Part shown: one piece after another, positions 55,001 through 63,600 of the stretch
How positions within the stretch are numbered: position 1 is the stretch's first letter
How the letters are laid out: each line of letters opens with the position of its first letter
Source of the DNA: Scytonema hofmannii PCC 7110
Lineage (GTDB): Bacteria > Cyanobacteriota > Cyanobacteriia > Cyanobacteriales > Nostocaceae
Length of the DNA: 64,000 bases
NCBI RefSeq assembly: GCF_000346485.2
Contig: NZ_KQ976354.1
Location: forward strand, 5,874,824-5,938,823
Reading direction: 5' to 3'
Translations under genes and position numbers: made by a program
The notes under the pieces: model-generated
Seen by the model: only the letters and a program-made list of their open reading frames with translations
What the model was told of the DNA's origin: nothing
Databases searched by the model: none

Positions 55001-55324
55001 CTTTAGCGTCCCATCAATATTCGACGCATTACTACCTGTCACCCGACTGAAAATATTCTCAATTCCATCCAGGGGAGCAAATTCAACCCTTCTTCCTTCC
55101 CCAACATTAAATTCCTGAAAACTGTGGAAGAGACTCACACCCCGAACAGCGCCCCCTTCTATGCGGTCAATATTCGGACTTTGCTGTATGACGCTCGTTC
55201 CCAAAGTGCTGTCAGGTGTGATTTGTGCTACACATTTAAACTCAGTAAGTGTAAGAAGACAGCCAGTAAATAAAGAAACAGTAAGCCATGGCTTCAATAA
55301 CGAACGTTGCCAGTTTATGTTCAA
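52064..55324 (-). CDS. TpsA filamentous-haemagglutinin-like exoprotein
   Basis: 1086 residues: signal peptide (VSLFTGCLLTLTEFKCVAQI), the TPS secretion domain (SLFHSFQEFNVGEGRRVEFA; NLFLLNPNGILFGPNAKLDI with the NPNGI motif), then a right-handed beta-helix of GxGGNIxI-type repeats. The stalk contains two long near-repeats, each from ASGAFSRVERNES or SSGAFSRVERNES to the TLETSSLGNGDAG-type segment. No recognisable C-terminal toxin domain. Likely a surface adhesin or filament. First gene of the tpsA-tpsB-CHAT operon read leftwards. Confidence 0.92.
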   Translation of the reverse strand: MNINWQRSLLKPWLTVSLFTGCLLTLTEFKCVAQITPDSTLGTSVIQQSPNIDRIEGGAVRGVSLFHSFQEFNVGEGRRVEFAPLDGIENIFSRVTGSNASNIDGTLKVLGNANLFLLNPNGILFGPNAKLDIPGSFVASTASSLLFKDGVEFSATNPEGLPLLKISLPIGLQFGSNPRGIEMQNVNLLDVEPGVTRALVGGNVTLDGSDLRARGGRVELGGLAEAGTVNLVNKDGNFSFSFPLGVKRSDVLLKNGSMVNVRYKKGGDIAINARDFSLTQGSQLKAGIGETGTASSLAGDIKINATGTITLADAKSFISNAVEKNGLVGQGGNIDIQGGELSVTNGAQIYAGTFGEGNVGNINIEIEGKALFADISNERVSGVFNGVESGGIGQGGNIHIIAKTLEAREGGRLETYTFGEGNAGNINIQTLIISFQGEGVSGSKLVPTAVYSEVGNTGIGKAGNITIETDTLSLKKGARLESTSSGNGDTGSITIIANNSVSFDSVSPSGEAITEESQKTDKFASGAFSRVERNESNKYDTRKSGNISISTRKLFVTNGAVLTTSSFGKQGAGNIHINSKEVTVTGESPAAFPSGIYSRILEGGAGQGGSIVIDVDNLYVTYGGTLETSSLGNGDAGSIIINARDTVSFEDISPRGKVNPIQTDKYSSGAFSRVERNESNKVDTRKSGNISINTRKLSVTNGAVLTTSTFGRQKAGNIDIKATDEVKITGEGANTFSSGVYSRILEGASGSAGDIEVETGKLYIADDALILASSLGNGTGGNIEIITSKDLSIRNGAKISVESEGTGSAGNIKVNAASISLIKQGAINATTESTDGGNISLKVRDVLFMRSGSRISTTAGTANAGGNGGRINISTPIILSIPLENSDISADAFSGQGGKVEITAEKIFWMEPLSRDELLQRLGSYPLKPERLSANDITAISQQNPSLNGVLAINSLDIDLNRGLTPLPSSFDDPSNRIDTSCYSTATSNSKTPSQFINTGRGGLPPSPSDPLNDDTTITRLATINNQFANRSTQANLPKQNNNQPKNIVEVQGWTKLPNGRIKFVSQTSTATPQQNWQSSSGCYVR

Positions 55325-55707
55325 CTTTAAACTACTCCAAAATCAATATAAGCGAATAGCCGAGCAAACAATCAGGTTGATTTCACAACTAGTGATATAT
55401 AATACTAACTTTGATTTGTTTTTGCAAGCTTTTCTTGGTTCTTTTTATTTACTTAGTGTTAAAATTTACTTCTAAATATTGAGCGTGGGTAGGAAATGAA
55501 CTTTTAGGTGCGATCGCCTAATTAGGTAGCTGCAAATACCGACAACCTTAAAGCTCCACAGTCGTTTACTTACAAGCTTTTCAGGATATTCGCCAAAAAA
55601 AAATCAAAAAGTTTTCGCTCATTTGAATAAAATTCTAAATTTCGGAGCATATGTTTATAGAGAGTTGCGGTTGCACCTCTAGTCAAAAAAACATAGAATT
55701 TTGGATT
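55325..55707. other. Divergent intergenic region tpsA / RICIN gene
   Basis: About 380 bp of AT-rich sequence with one HIP1 site (GCGATCGC) near 55510. It must hold the promoters of both divergent units; I did not identify confident boxes. Confidence 0.4.
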
Positions 55708-56292
55708 ATGACCTGGGACAAGTTAAACAGAACTCTTGTTGTTGGTGTTGCATTAACCGTAAGCGCCATTGTAGCTCAATCTAATGCAATGGCACAAAAT
55801 GAACAACAATTCAGGTTTCAATTATTCAAAGACCAAAGTTACTGCATGGATGTCGCTAATGGCAGAATTGCTAACGGCACGGCAATCCAAATTGCTAAAT
55901 GCAAACAAAAAGGGCATCCTGCTCAAACATGGATAGGGGGCGACCGACTTGATATTCCCTGTGCTGACGCTGAGGGAGGATGCGCGTATCAATACAGACT
56001 AGCTGCCAATCCTGCATATTGTCTTGATTATACTTATAGTACTAGTCCACCAAAAAAAGACGGTTCTACGTTACTGCAATTGTGGCAATGTAAAGACGCA
56101 AAAGATGGAAATGCTGCATACTGGGGTGCTGTTCTTACTGCACAAGCTCAAGCGTATAGACTTTATCCTCGTATCCCAAATCATGATGTATTCAACGTTC
56201 AGATCGCGGTTCCTTTTGACGGCATTAGGGAAGGTACGAAGCTTAGATTAACTGAAGATCAAAATACTTGGCGGTTGTGGGTAGACGAATAA
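55708..56292 (+). CDS. Secreted ricin-B-like (beta-trefoil) protein
   Basis: 194 residues from ATG 55708 (open from 55651). Signal peptide KLNRTLVVGVALTVSAIVAQ ending AMAQ. The mature part has beta-trefoil features: YCMDVANGRIANGTAIQIAK, AQTWIGG (QxW) and YCLDYTYSTS...LLQLWQCKD. Probably a carbohydrate-binding secreted protein. First of three successive secreted proteins. Confidence 0.7.
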   Translation: MTWDKLNRTLVVGVALTVSAIVAQSNAMAQNEQQFRFQLFKDQSYCMDVANGRIANGTAIQIAKCKQKGHPAQTWIGGDRLDIPCADAEGGCAYQYRLAANPAYCLDYTYSTSPPKKDGSTLLQLWQCKDAKDGNAAYWGAVLTAQAQAYRLYPRIPNHDVFNVQIAVPFDGIREGTKLRLTEDQNTWRLWVDE

Positions 56293-56443
56293 TGAGTCAA
56301 AGCTTCGGCTGACTGGTACTTGTATAGTCTGATTTCTCATTGCTAAGTACATCTGACAAATATTCATCTTCAGATGTACTTACAGCACCACTAACCCCAA
56401 CCGTTGTAGCTTATAGCTCTATGCGTTTCTAGGAGTCGTAGAG

Positions 56444-57040
56444 ATGCTGCGTCATTTTCTAGGTTCTGCTTTTGTGGTGAGTTTCATCCTTTCTTTAATT
56501 TTTCCTCAACTTACTCAAGCAGGTGGTGGTCAAAACACTTCTACAGAAAGCAATTCTAGTTCAATTACTAACAACCAGAACACTTCATCAACATCATCTT
56601 CTTTAACTAATGTTTCTCCGCCAACTGGAGCGCCTCAATTCGATAACTTTAGCTCACATTATGGCTCTTATGGTTCCCTAAACTATCCCCATTGTAGTGG
56701 GTCTTGCATCTTTGGTATTACTAGATTTGCTCCAAGCACGAATGGAGGTATGACTCAAGAAGCAGTGATGGGTGTGGTAGTGGACTTGGACTCACCGAAC
56801 AAAAGGTCTGCTCAAGCATATCAAAAGTACTACGAGGCTTTTAGTAATCGCATGGTTCAAGAAGATGAAGTTTCGTTGTTAAGCAAAATTGCAGATGCGG
56901 TGAATCAGTGTCAGGATAACCATGCAAATCTTCTTGCTCTTCCCGCTGCAAAAAGATTGGGTATAACCCCTGATGAGTTATTATCTCGCACGGATAAACA
57001 GCATCGAAATTGCAGTTCACCTCAAAATCCCGTTAAGTAA
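56444..57040 (+). CDS. Secreted protein, Ser/Asn/Thr-rich N-terminus, unknown
   Basis: 198 residues. Signal peptide LGSAFVVSFILSLIFPQLTQ, AGG; a low-complexity Ser/Thr/Asn stretch; a segment HCSGSCIFGITRFAPSTNGG; and a helical C-terminus with two Cys. No known domain. Lies between a lectin-like and a CHAP protein on the same strand. Confidence 0.65.
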   Translation: MLRHFLGSAFVVSFILSLIFPQLTQAGGGQNTSTESNSSSITNNQNTSSTSSSLTNVSPPTGAPQFDNFSSHYGSYGSLNYPHCSGSCIFGITRFAPSTNGGMTQEAVMGVVVDLDSPNKRSAQAYQKYYEAFSNRMVQEDEVSLLSKIADAVNQCQDNHANLLALPAAKRLGITPDELLSRTDKQHRNCSSPQNPVK

Positions 57041-57191
57041 CTGACTTAACTCGACGTATACGATTTTCCTGTTTTGGCACAGTCCACCCGTGAACTCTTT
57101 GGAAGTTTTTTAATGCAGATCTGATCGAGTGTGCCATGTGGATATCTATTTTTCCAATCCTACTTAATACTCAATCTTCAAGGATAGACTC

Positions 57192-58274
57192 ATGAAATTC
57201 TTAAAACAGAACGTTGGTCAAGTTATTGCACAGGTAACGAAGCTTTCAAAACCAAACCTTCTTAAAGTCACTGCAATGCTTCTTGCAAGTACTGGAACAG
57301 GAGTTGTACAATTGACGTTTATCTTTACAGCAATGGCCGATGACTTTATGAACACCTATTTCCGCGATGGTCAAGTAATAAAGTTAGTTACGCCTAAAGG
57401 CTTCAACGTTAATCTGCCTTATACTCGGAATGGAGGAATGATTAACACTTTTGAGCCTGATAACACTGATGAATGGAAATTTCAGGTTATTAGAACGAGT
57501 AATGGTGTGAAGTTTAAGAGAATAGGTACCGACTACTTAATTACCGCTCAAAAATTTCCTTCTGACAACCTCGCTCTATTAGAAGCTTACAAAGATGTTG
57601 GAGGAGAAGATAAGTACCAAACTTGGATTCCCAAAGCCATAGAGTCTAAACCAGGTTTTTTCAATATCTGTTTGTTAGCCCAACAAGACCAATGCATGAA
57701 CGTCCCTGGTTCTAACAACCGCACTAAGCTGACTACTTTTAAACATGATTTCAATGACCAAGACCAATGGTTTTCAGCGGTAGTTATTGGAAATAGCGGT
57801 TCAACGCCTATTAGTATAGGGCAACCAGATTTTAACAAGAAAGAGTACCGTCAAGATAATCCTCTTTGGAAAGCAGGATTTGCACCAAAGTCTGTTGATC
57901 CTTCCGTTTACAGTATGTCTAATCCAAACGCAAAAGGTAACTGCACTTGGTATGCAAGCGGTCGTGTCAAAGAACTCGGACGCAACACAAATCTAGTCAA
58001 TCAACTTGTAGCTGACGCAAACCAATGGGATGACCAAGCTCGTGCTGCTGGTATTCAGACATCGAGAACACCTCAAGTGGGTGCAATTGCACAATGGGAG
58101 GCTAACAATAACAATGGATTTGGTCACGTAGCTGTAGTTGAGAAAGTTAATGGAGATGGAACAGTTGTGATTTCCGAATCAAGTTACTCCGCAACTAGCG
58201 GTTCTTCATGGGATTTCCTTTATAGAACAAGGACGATTTCAGCTAATAGCCCCAGTACCTACCTGCTGCCTTAA
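57192..58274 (+). CDS. Secreted CHAP-domain peptidoglycan amidase with N-terminal trefoil-like domain
   Basis: 360 residues. An N-terminal export signal (about 25-50, MLLASTGTGVVQLTFIFTAM), a beta-rich region with trefoil-like spacing (QVIKLVTPKGFNVNL...YQTWIP...DQWFSAV), and a C-terminal CHAP domain: Cys251 in NAKGNCTWYASGR and His312 in GFGHVAVVEKV, followed by VVISESSY. CHAP enzymes cleave peptide bonds in peptidoglycan. It could be a cell-wall remodelling enzyme or an antibacterial effector. Confidence 0.85.
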   Translation: MKFLKQNVGQVIAQVTKLSKPNLLKVTAMLLASTGTGVVQLTFIFTAMADDFMNTYFRDGQVIKLVTPKGFNVNLPYTRNGGMINTFEPDNTDEWKFQVIRTSNGVKFKRIGTDYLITAQKFPSDNLALLEAYKDVGGEDKYQTWIPKAIESKPGFFNICLLAQQDQCMNVPGSNNRTKLTTFKHDFNDQDQWFSAVVIGNSGSTPISIGQPDFNKKEYRQDNPLWKAGFAPKSVDPSVYSMSNPNAKGNCTWYASGRVKELGRNTNLVNQLVADANQWDDQARAAGIQTSRTPQVGAIAQWEANNNNGFGHVAVVEKVNGDGTVVISESSYSATSGSSWDFLYRTRTISANSPSTYLLP

Positions 58275-58330
58275 TGACCGCTATTGACTCTCAAACATTT
58301 TTCAATAGAATGTTTGCATTATACACTTTG

Positions 58331-58352
58331 CTTGTACCAGCTTTGGTACAAG
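58331..58352. terminator. Hairpin CTTGTACCA / TGGTACAAG after the CHAP gene
   Basis: 9-bp perfect stem with 4-nt loop, followed by TATTTTCT; about 57 bp past the CHAP stop. Probable intrinsic terminator of the secreted-protein unit. Confidence 0.65.
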
Positions 58353-58426
58353 TATTTTCTGTACGCCAATACCACATTTCTGAATGTTTTAAATTAATGA
58401 TTGCTGTAGTCTGACTTTCTACGTAG

Positions 58427-59116
58427 CAAGTTGCACTGGTTTCTGAAGGATTTACTGAGGAAAGTTTTCTGGCAGCGCGGGCTGATTCCAAACAGCAAAC
58501 TTTTTTGAAAGGAGAGATCTCAGATTATGATAGAGGGCAAGTGGAAATAGAGACACGAGTTGAAGAAGCCAAATCACAGGTAGGCGATCGCACCACAAAC
58601 TCAGGGACTATCCAATCTTTGCGCGATGCCAAAATTGCAGCCGATGGACAACTCAAACAAGCACAAAATCAACTGGATCAGTTAATGGCTTGGATACAAG
58701 ATGCTCAATCAAAACAGAAGCAAGCTGAAAAACGACAAGAGGAATTTTCTTCACTGAAGACACAAGTCAATACTTATACAAATCTCGCTCGCAGCCTCAA
58801 AACTGATGAATTTCAAGCTTTTGCTCTGGAACATTTAGAAAGAGATTTGGTAACTCGCGCAACCCATGTCTTGCAAGAACTCACAGATTCTCGCTATGCG
58901 CTGAGAATTCAAGATGGAGATTACTTAGTTGAAGATAATTGGAATGGGGGTGAAAGGAGACGAGTGCAAACTCTTTCAGGGGGTGAAACATTTGCTGCCT
59001 CTCTTTCTATGGCACTTGCTTTGTCACTTAAACATACTGAGTGTGTTTCTAAACAAAGAATACATATCCAATTTGAGAGAATGATTGGTATGATTAAAAA
59101 TAAAAGTATTGTGTAG
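58427..59116 (+). pseudogene. Duplicated sbcC 3' fragment lacking start and ATPase end
   Basis: Matches sbcC 37468-38068, from QVAL.SEGFTE to LSGGETFAASLSMALALS, with about a dozen residue changes in the aligned 190 residues. The frame is open from 58505 but has no N-terminus. It stops matching just before the Walker B segment and joins LKHTECVSKQRIHIQ..., sequence shared with 42330-42395. Not a functional SbcC. Confidence 0.92.
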
Positions 59117-59320
59117 ATGTTCCTAGCTATGGAAACTAAGAAATACGTTTACTGGCAAGATGAAGAGATGTGGATTGGGTATCTGGAAGAATATCCAGAT
59201 TACTGGACTCAAGCAGAAACTGAAGATGAATTGAAAGAAAACTTAGTTGATATTTACAAAGAGTTGACAAGTGGAGCAATTTCCAACGTCCGAAGATTGG
59301 CTGAACTTGAGGTATCGTGA
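59117..59320 (+). CDS. HicB-like antitoxin
   Basis: 67 residues. YVYWQDEEMWIGYLEEYPDY, then WTQAETEDELKENLVDIYKE is the partial RNase-H-like HicB fold (sequence pattern G-Y-x-x-x-x-P-D-x-x-T-Q-x-x-T). The stop overlaps a GTG that starts a HicA remnant. Start may be ATG 59117 or ATG 59129. Confidence 0.8.
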   Translation: MFLAMETKKYVYWQDEEMWIGYLEEYPDYWTQAETEDELKENLVDIYKELTSGAISNVRRLAELEVS

Positions 59321-59427
59321 AACGACGAGATTTAATCAAACATCTTGAAGAAATCATGCGATCGCTTTGGGCATTGGTTAAACTCTATATTCCACAAGCT
59401 TCTTTATATTATGATACGAGAAGCTGA
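59317..59427 (+). pseudogene. HicA toxin, truncated after 12 residues
   Basis: GTG, then KRRDLIKHLEE is the HicA start. The expected GxxxxRxGGxHxxY part with the catalytic His is absent; the tail IMRSLWALVKLYIPQ is unrelated. Antitoxin intact, toxin dead. Confidence 0.75.
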
Positions 59428-59505
59428 ACTGAAAAGAGAAATTGACTGTTTTCCCAGTTCAGCTAAGCCAAACCAGTCACTTGCGTAACCATACCAAAAA
59501 AGGCT

Positions 59506-60291
59506 ATGTCCCCAGATACCACAGCTAAAAAACCGGAGACAAAATGGCCGATTGTTGAGCCATATTCGGTGCCAACACCACCGACAAATCTGATATTTGA
59601 TGATGGAGAACCATTGGAAAGTAACCGCCACAGAATTGCCATAAATGTTTTGATTGATTCAGCGCAAGCGGCTCTCTGCGGACGGGAGGATTTCTTTGTA
59701 GGTGGCAATATGTTCGTCTACTACAGCAGCTTGCAGGTATTGAATCGGGATTTTCGAGGACCTGATGTGTTCGTGGTGCTGGATGTCGATGGTAAGCGCG
59801 ATCGCCAAGGCTGGGTAGTATGGGAAGAAGAGGGGCGCTATCCTGACGTGATTATTGAGTTACTATCACCTAGCACAGCACGCGTAGACCGTGAGGACAA
59901 GAAGCACTTGTATGAGCGAACATTCCACACGGCAAATTACTTCATCTTCGACCCGTTTGACCCGCAATCCCTTGAAGGGTGGCAATTAGATAACCAGCAA
60001 CGCTATAAACCCTTAGAGACTAATGAGTTGGGTTGGCTGTGGTGCGAAACTTTACAGCTATGGTTAGGGACATGGGAGGGACAGATTCGTCGCGAACCAG
60101 CGCAAGGTACGTGTCACTGGTTGCGGTTCTTTGACCAACAAAAGAACTTAATCCTGTTACCAGAAGAAATAGCAGAACAGGAGCAGCAACGAGTAGAACA
60201 AGAGCGACAACGAGCCGAACAGGAGCGGCAACGAGCCGAACGGCTGGCAGCACGATTGCGGGAGTTGGGAGAAGATCCAGATGCCATCTAA
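59506..60291 (+). CDS. Uma2 family (DUF820) predicted endonuclease
   Basis: 261 residues with FRGPDVFVVLDVDG and YPDVIIELLSPSTARVDRED, then YFIFDPFDPQSLEGW (PD-(D/E)xK core), and a Glu/Gln/Arg coiled-coil end RVEQERQRAEQERQRA, then LAARLRELGEDPD. Longer N-terminus than the gene at 21355. Full length. A decayed partial copy lies at 43745. Confidence 0.87.
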   Translation: MSPDTTAKKPETKWPIVEPYSVPTPPTNLIFDDGEPLESNRHRIAINVLIDSAQAALCGREDFFVGGNMFVYYSSLQVLNRDFRGPDVFVVLDVDGKRDRQGWVVWEEEGRYPDVIIELLSPSTARVDREDKKHLYERTFHTANYFIFDPFDPQSLEGWQLDNQQRYKPLETNELGWLWCETLQLWLGTWEGQIRREPAQGTCHWLRFFDQQKNLILLPEEIAEQEQQRVEQERQRAEQERQRAERLAARLRELGEDPDAI

Positions 60292-60671
60292 ATTCTCACT
60301 GTAAAGCCAACATTTTTCCCGATCTGAGCGTACCATTTCCACATAGAATTGGCGCTAGTAGTCCACCACACCAACGCCTGCTAGGTTATTAAAAAACCAC
60401 AAAGACGCTCATAGCACAAAGAAAGAGGGACATATGATGAGTTTGAATGTTGTTTTACCTAGCAAACTTAGTGTGGCGAAGTACTAGTAATTTCTCAACC
60501 CACTGTCGGTTTGCCTCTGATAATGCAGGATGTCTCATTATATACGATAAGATTACCAGTCTTTTTTCCTCTTTCTTCTCTTCGAGACGCTTCGCGAACG
60601 TGTCCTTTGCGTCTTTGCGGTTCATTTAAATAAGTAATCTTTGGTCAAGAAAAGAGTCAGCAAATTTGATA
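60292..60671. other. Intergenic region with small repeats
   Basis: Contains AACCACAAAGACGC...ACAAAGAAAGAG near 60395 and CTTCGAGACGCTTCGCGAACG, then TCCTTTGCGTCTTTGCGGTT near 60578-60625, common dispersed cyanobacterial repeats. No gene. Confidence 0.5.
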
Positions 60672-63600
60672 TCATTCCCATGCTTGTAATTGCTGGCTAG
60701 CGTTGCGAAGTAAAGAATTCAGTTGTTCGCGACGAGTTTCAAAATTAGCAGCAATAGTCAGAAGTGCAATACCAACAAGCAAGCCAACAACCCATTTAAA
60801 AAATGAATATTGCAAACTCAACAGCACGAGTTGATAGAAGCTTGTGATAAAAAAGGCAGTCACTCCAATATATAGAAAAGCCCTGACTCGCAATGCTAAT
60901 CCTGCAAAGACAGCAATGAGACTGAAAATTCCGGGTATGAATGGCGCATTTTGATTAAAAACAATTGCCCAACCACAAATTATACCGCAACCCAGAAGCC
61001 GCAGAAAATGACGGAAGGATTTCATGTTTGGTAATTTCAAATCGGGGTCAAATTGAGCTATGTACAGCAGTGATAAACCAATGGGTGTAACATACCACAA
61101 AGCACCAGTGAAATTTAGGACTGCAAACCAACGGAACAATGCCCAATTTCCCAAAGCTAGACTGATATATGTCAAGCGGAATTTATTACCAGTTTTGGCA
61201 ACAATGGCATAAAAACTTGCAGCAACGATTAAGCTTATTGGCAAAACTTCTACTCTGGTTTGCCATAAAAATATCAGAGGTAGGAAGTATGCCGATCTAC
61301 GCCAAGGTGTTCGATCCCACCCCCAAGTTTCCCAAGGCAAAATGTAGAGAAAGTAAGCAATCACGGATGCGATCGCACCAAGCCATGGAAGCAACTGTTT
61401 CTCTAGCAATTCTATAATTGGAATATCTGGTAAAAAAGCCCTCAGACAAGCGATTTGGAGTAAACCAATGTAAACCCAGAAAGAGGGAGTAGGGAGTGGG
61501 GAGTAGGGAGTAGGGGTAAGAGAATTTTTATTCTTTTGTGGCGTGATGCTATCAGATGACCGTCTACCTTGAAAGATGGCGTAGCGGATTAAAAATAACC
61601 CAGTTCCCAAACCGAGGGTTCTTGCTTCTATGGGACTCAAGCAAGCAGCAACTAACAAACTACTGCTGAAAAACCAGTGAATATGAGCGATCGCGCTGAG
61701 TTCTTGACTCGTTAAACGTAAGTAATTCAACAGCCAAGGTGAAAGAACGCGATAGGCATACATAATACCAGTTCCCAGAACAGACATGGCAATGAAACCA
61801 TCGCCATAGGCTCCGGACGATGCTTGTAAGAGTTGGTATAACAAAAGTTCATATGCTGAAACCGAAACTCCAATCAGCCCTAAGTAAACCAATGGTTTAT
61901 ATTTTTGGTTGCGTCTCCCCACACCAATAGCAATCAAAGCTACAGCAAAGGATGATAAACCAGTCCAGTTAGTCAAGGTTTGCGTGCGTAACAAAACACC
62001 AAAAACGCCATACACTAAGGGCAAAATATGCCAACGATTTGGTAGTTTTGCCAATTGGTGTCGCCTTTGCCAGAACTCCCCTAAAAGTTGAGTCATCAAG
62101 CCTAAGGTAACATTGGCAATTGCAATCTGGATCAGAGAATGTTCGCCAAAACCAAGCAACTCAGCAATGAATAATTCCAGACACCAAGCAATACCATAAA
62201 ATCCCCAATCATTGGGTTGCTGCCAACTGCGATATACAATTGCTGATAACGTGACTGTACTGGAAATTAAATACAAAAATCCTGGCTCCACGAGGTTTTG
62301 GTAGACTAACAGGGAGTGGATACTCAGCAACAATAACTCAGCAATGCATAGCGCCATCGCCCACCTATCAAATGCGATCGCGTAAATCTGTGGCAAGGTT
62401 GAGGAAGTATCGGGGACTTCGACCTTCTCTGTGTTTTTAGTTCTTTTATTATCAAACCACTTCCGTAATATCCACAAAATAGTTATGGTCACTGCTCCTA
62501 CCACAAACCAACCTTGGGCTGATAGTTTTGGTAAACCAGGTACACCTTCCCATAATAAGGCTGCGATCGCACCCAACCCATACCCTACAGTCATCACCGC
62601 CCACGGCTTTTGTCGCAAATAATACGTATTAACAAACATCAAAGCGGTGGCGACAGCCAAACCAATTAACCGACCCCCAGCTAAAGGTAAAGTCAGTAAC
62701 TGAGCAAGCCCCAAAGCAGCAATACTCAACCAAATGTTAGAAATGGAACGCGATGCAGCGCTGGTTTGAGTTTTATACCCCCAACTTGCAAGACTCGTCA
62801 GTGTCATTGGGGTTACGAGCCAAATAAGACCCAAATTTTCACTGCCATTACCAGAACCAATCCAGACTAAATGTGCGTTTCCCCATAATAGAATATAGCT
62901 GAGCACCGCTAACCCCAAACCCATGTGCCAAGCACTGCGCCGCCAGATTCCAAGCCCCGGACTCAATAACCACTCTGCGATCGCAATAACTAACAAAAGA
63001 CTTGCCCAGACTTCCTGAGTTAAAGTTGGCAATATGCTGTCAACTACCGAGCAAATTGTCAGCACAAGAGCCATCTGAGTCATGTACACCAAATAATCTC
63101 TTGTCAGAGGGCGTCTTTGGCTAACTCTCCACAAAGCGATCGTGGATAAAACTAAGTTGACAGAACGTAGTGTAGGATTTGCCAAACTAATCGCTGTCAG
63201 TAGAATCCCAAACAGCAATGTTAGCAGTTCCGCAAAATGAGCCAATTTCACCTTGTTGGCGCGGTAACATCTATCCGCCAATGCCAACATAAGAATGATG
63301 TAGGGAAATAACGCAACACTCAATAATTCCCAAGGTGCATTCTGGGAACCAACGAGTTGAGTTGCCAGAGTTACAAGACTTTGCTGGAAATTGTCAGGTA
63401 CTAACCGCCAACCCAGCCAAATTGTCTCCAACCCAATAATAAAAATTGCTCCCACATCTGCTCTGACACCATTGTGTTGCAAGCGACGATTGAAAAACCA
63501 CAAACCCAAGAAACTCACCACTGTGGCTTGCCAAGGAAATGGTGTACCCACTGATACTAACCATCCCAGCAATAATAAGATACCGCCAAGAGGTTCCCAG

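Noticed and set aside
52737-55118. Several plus-strand frames of 60-190 codons inside the tpsA region.
   Set aside because: They are antisense shadows of the repetitive tpsA gene, whose domains are clear on the minus strand.
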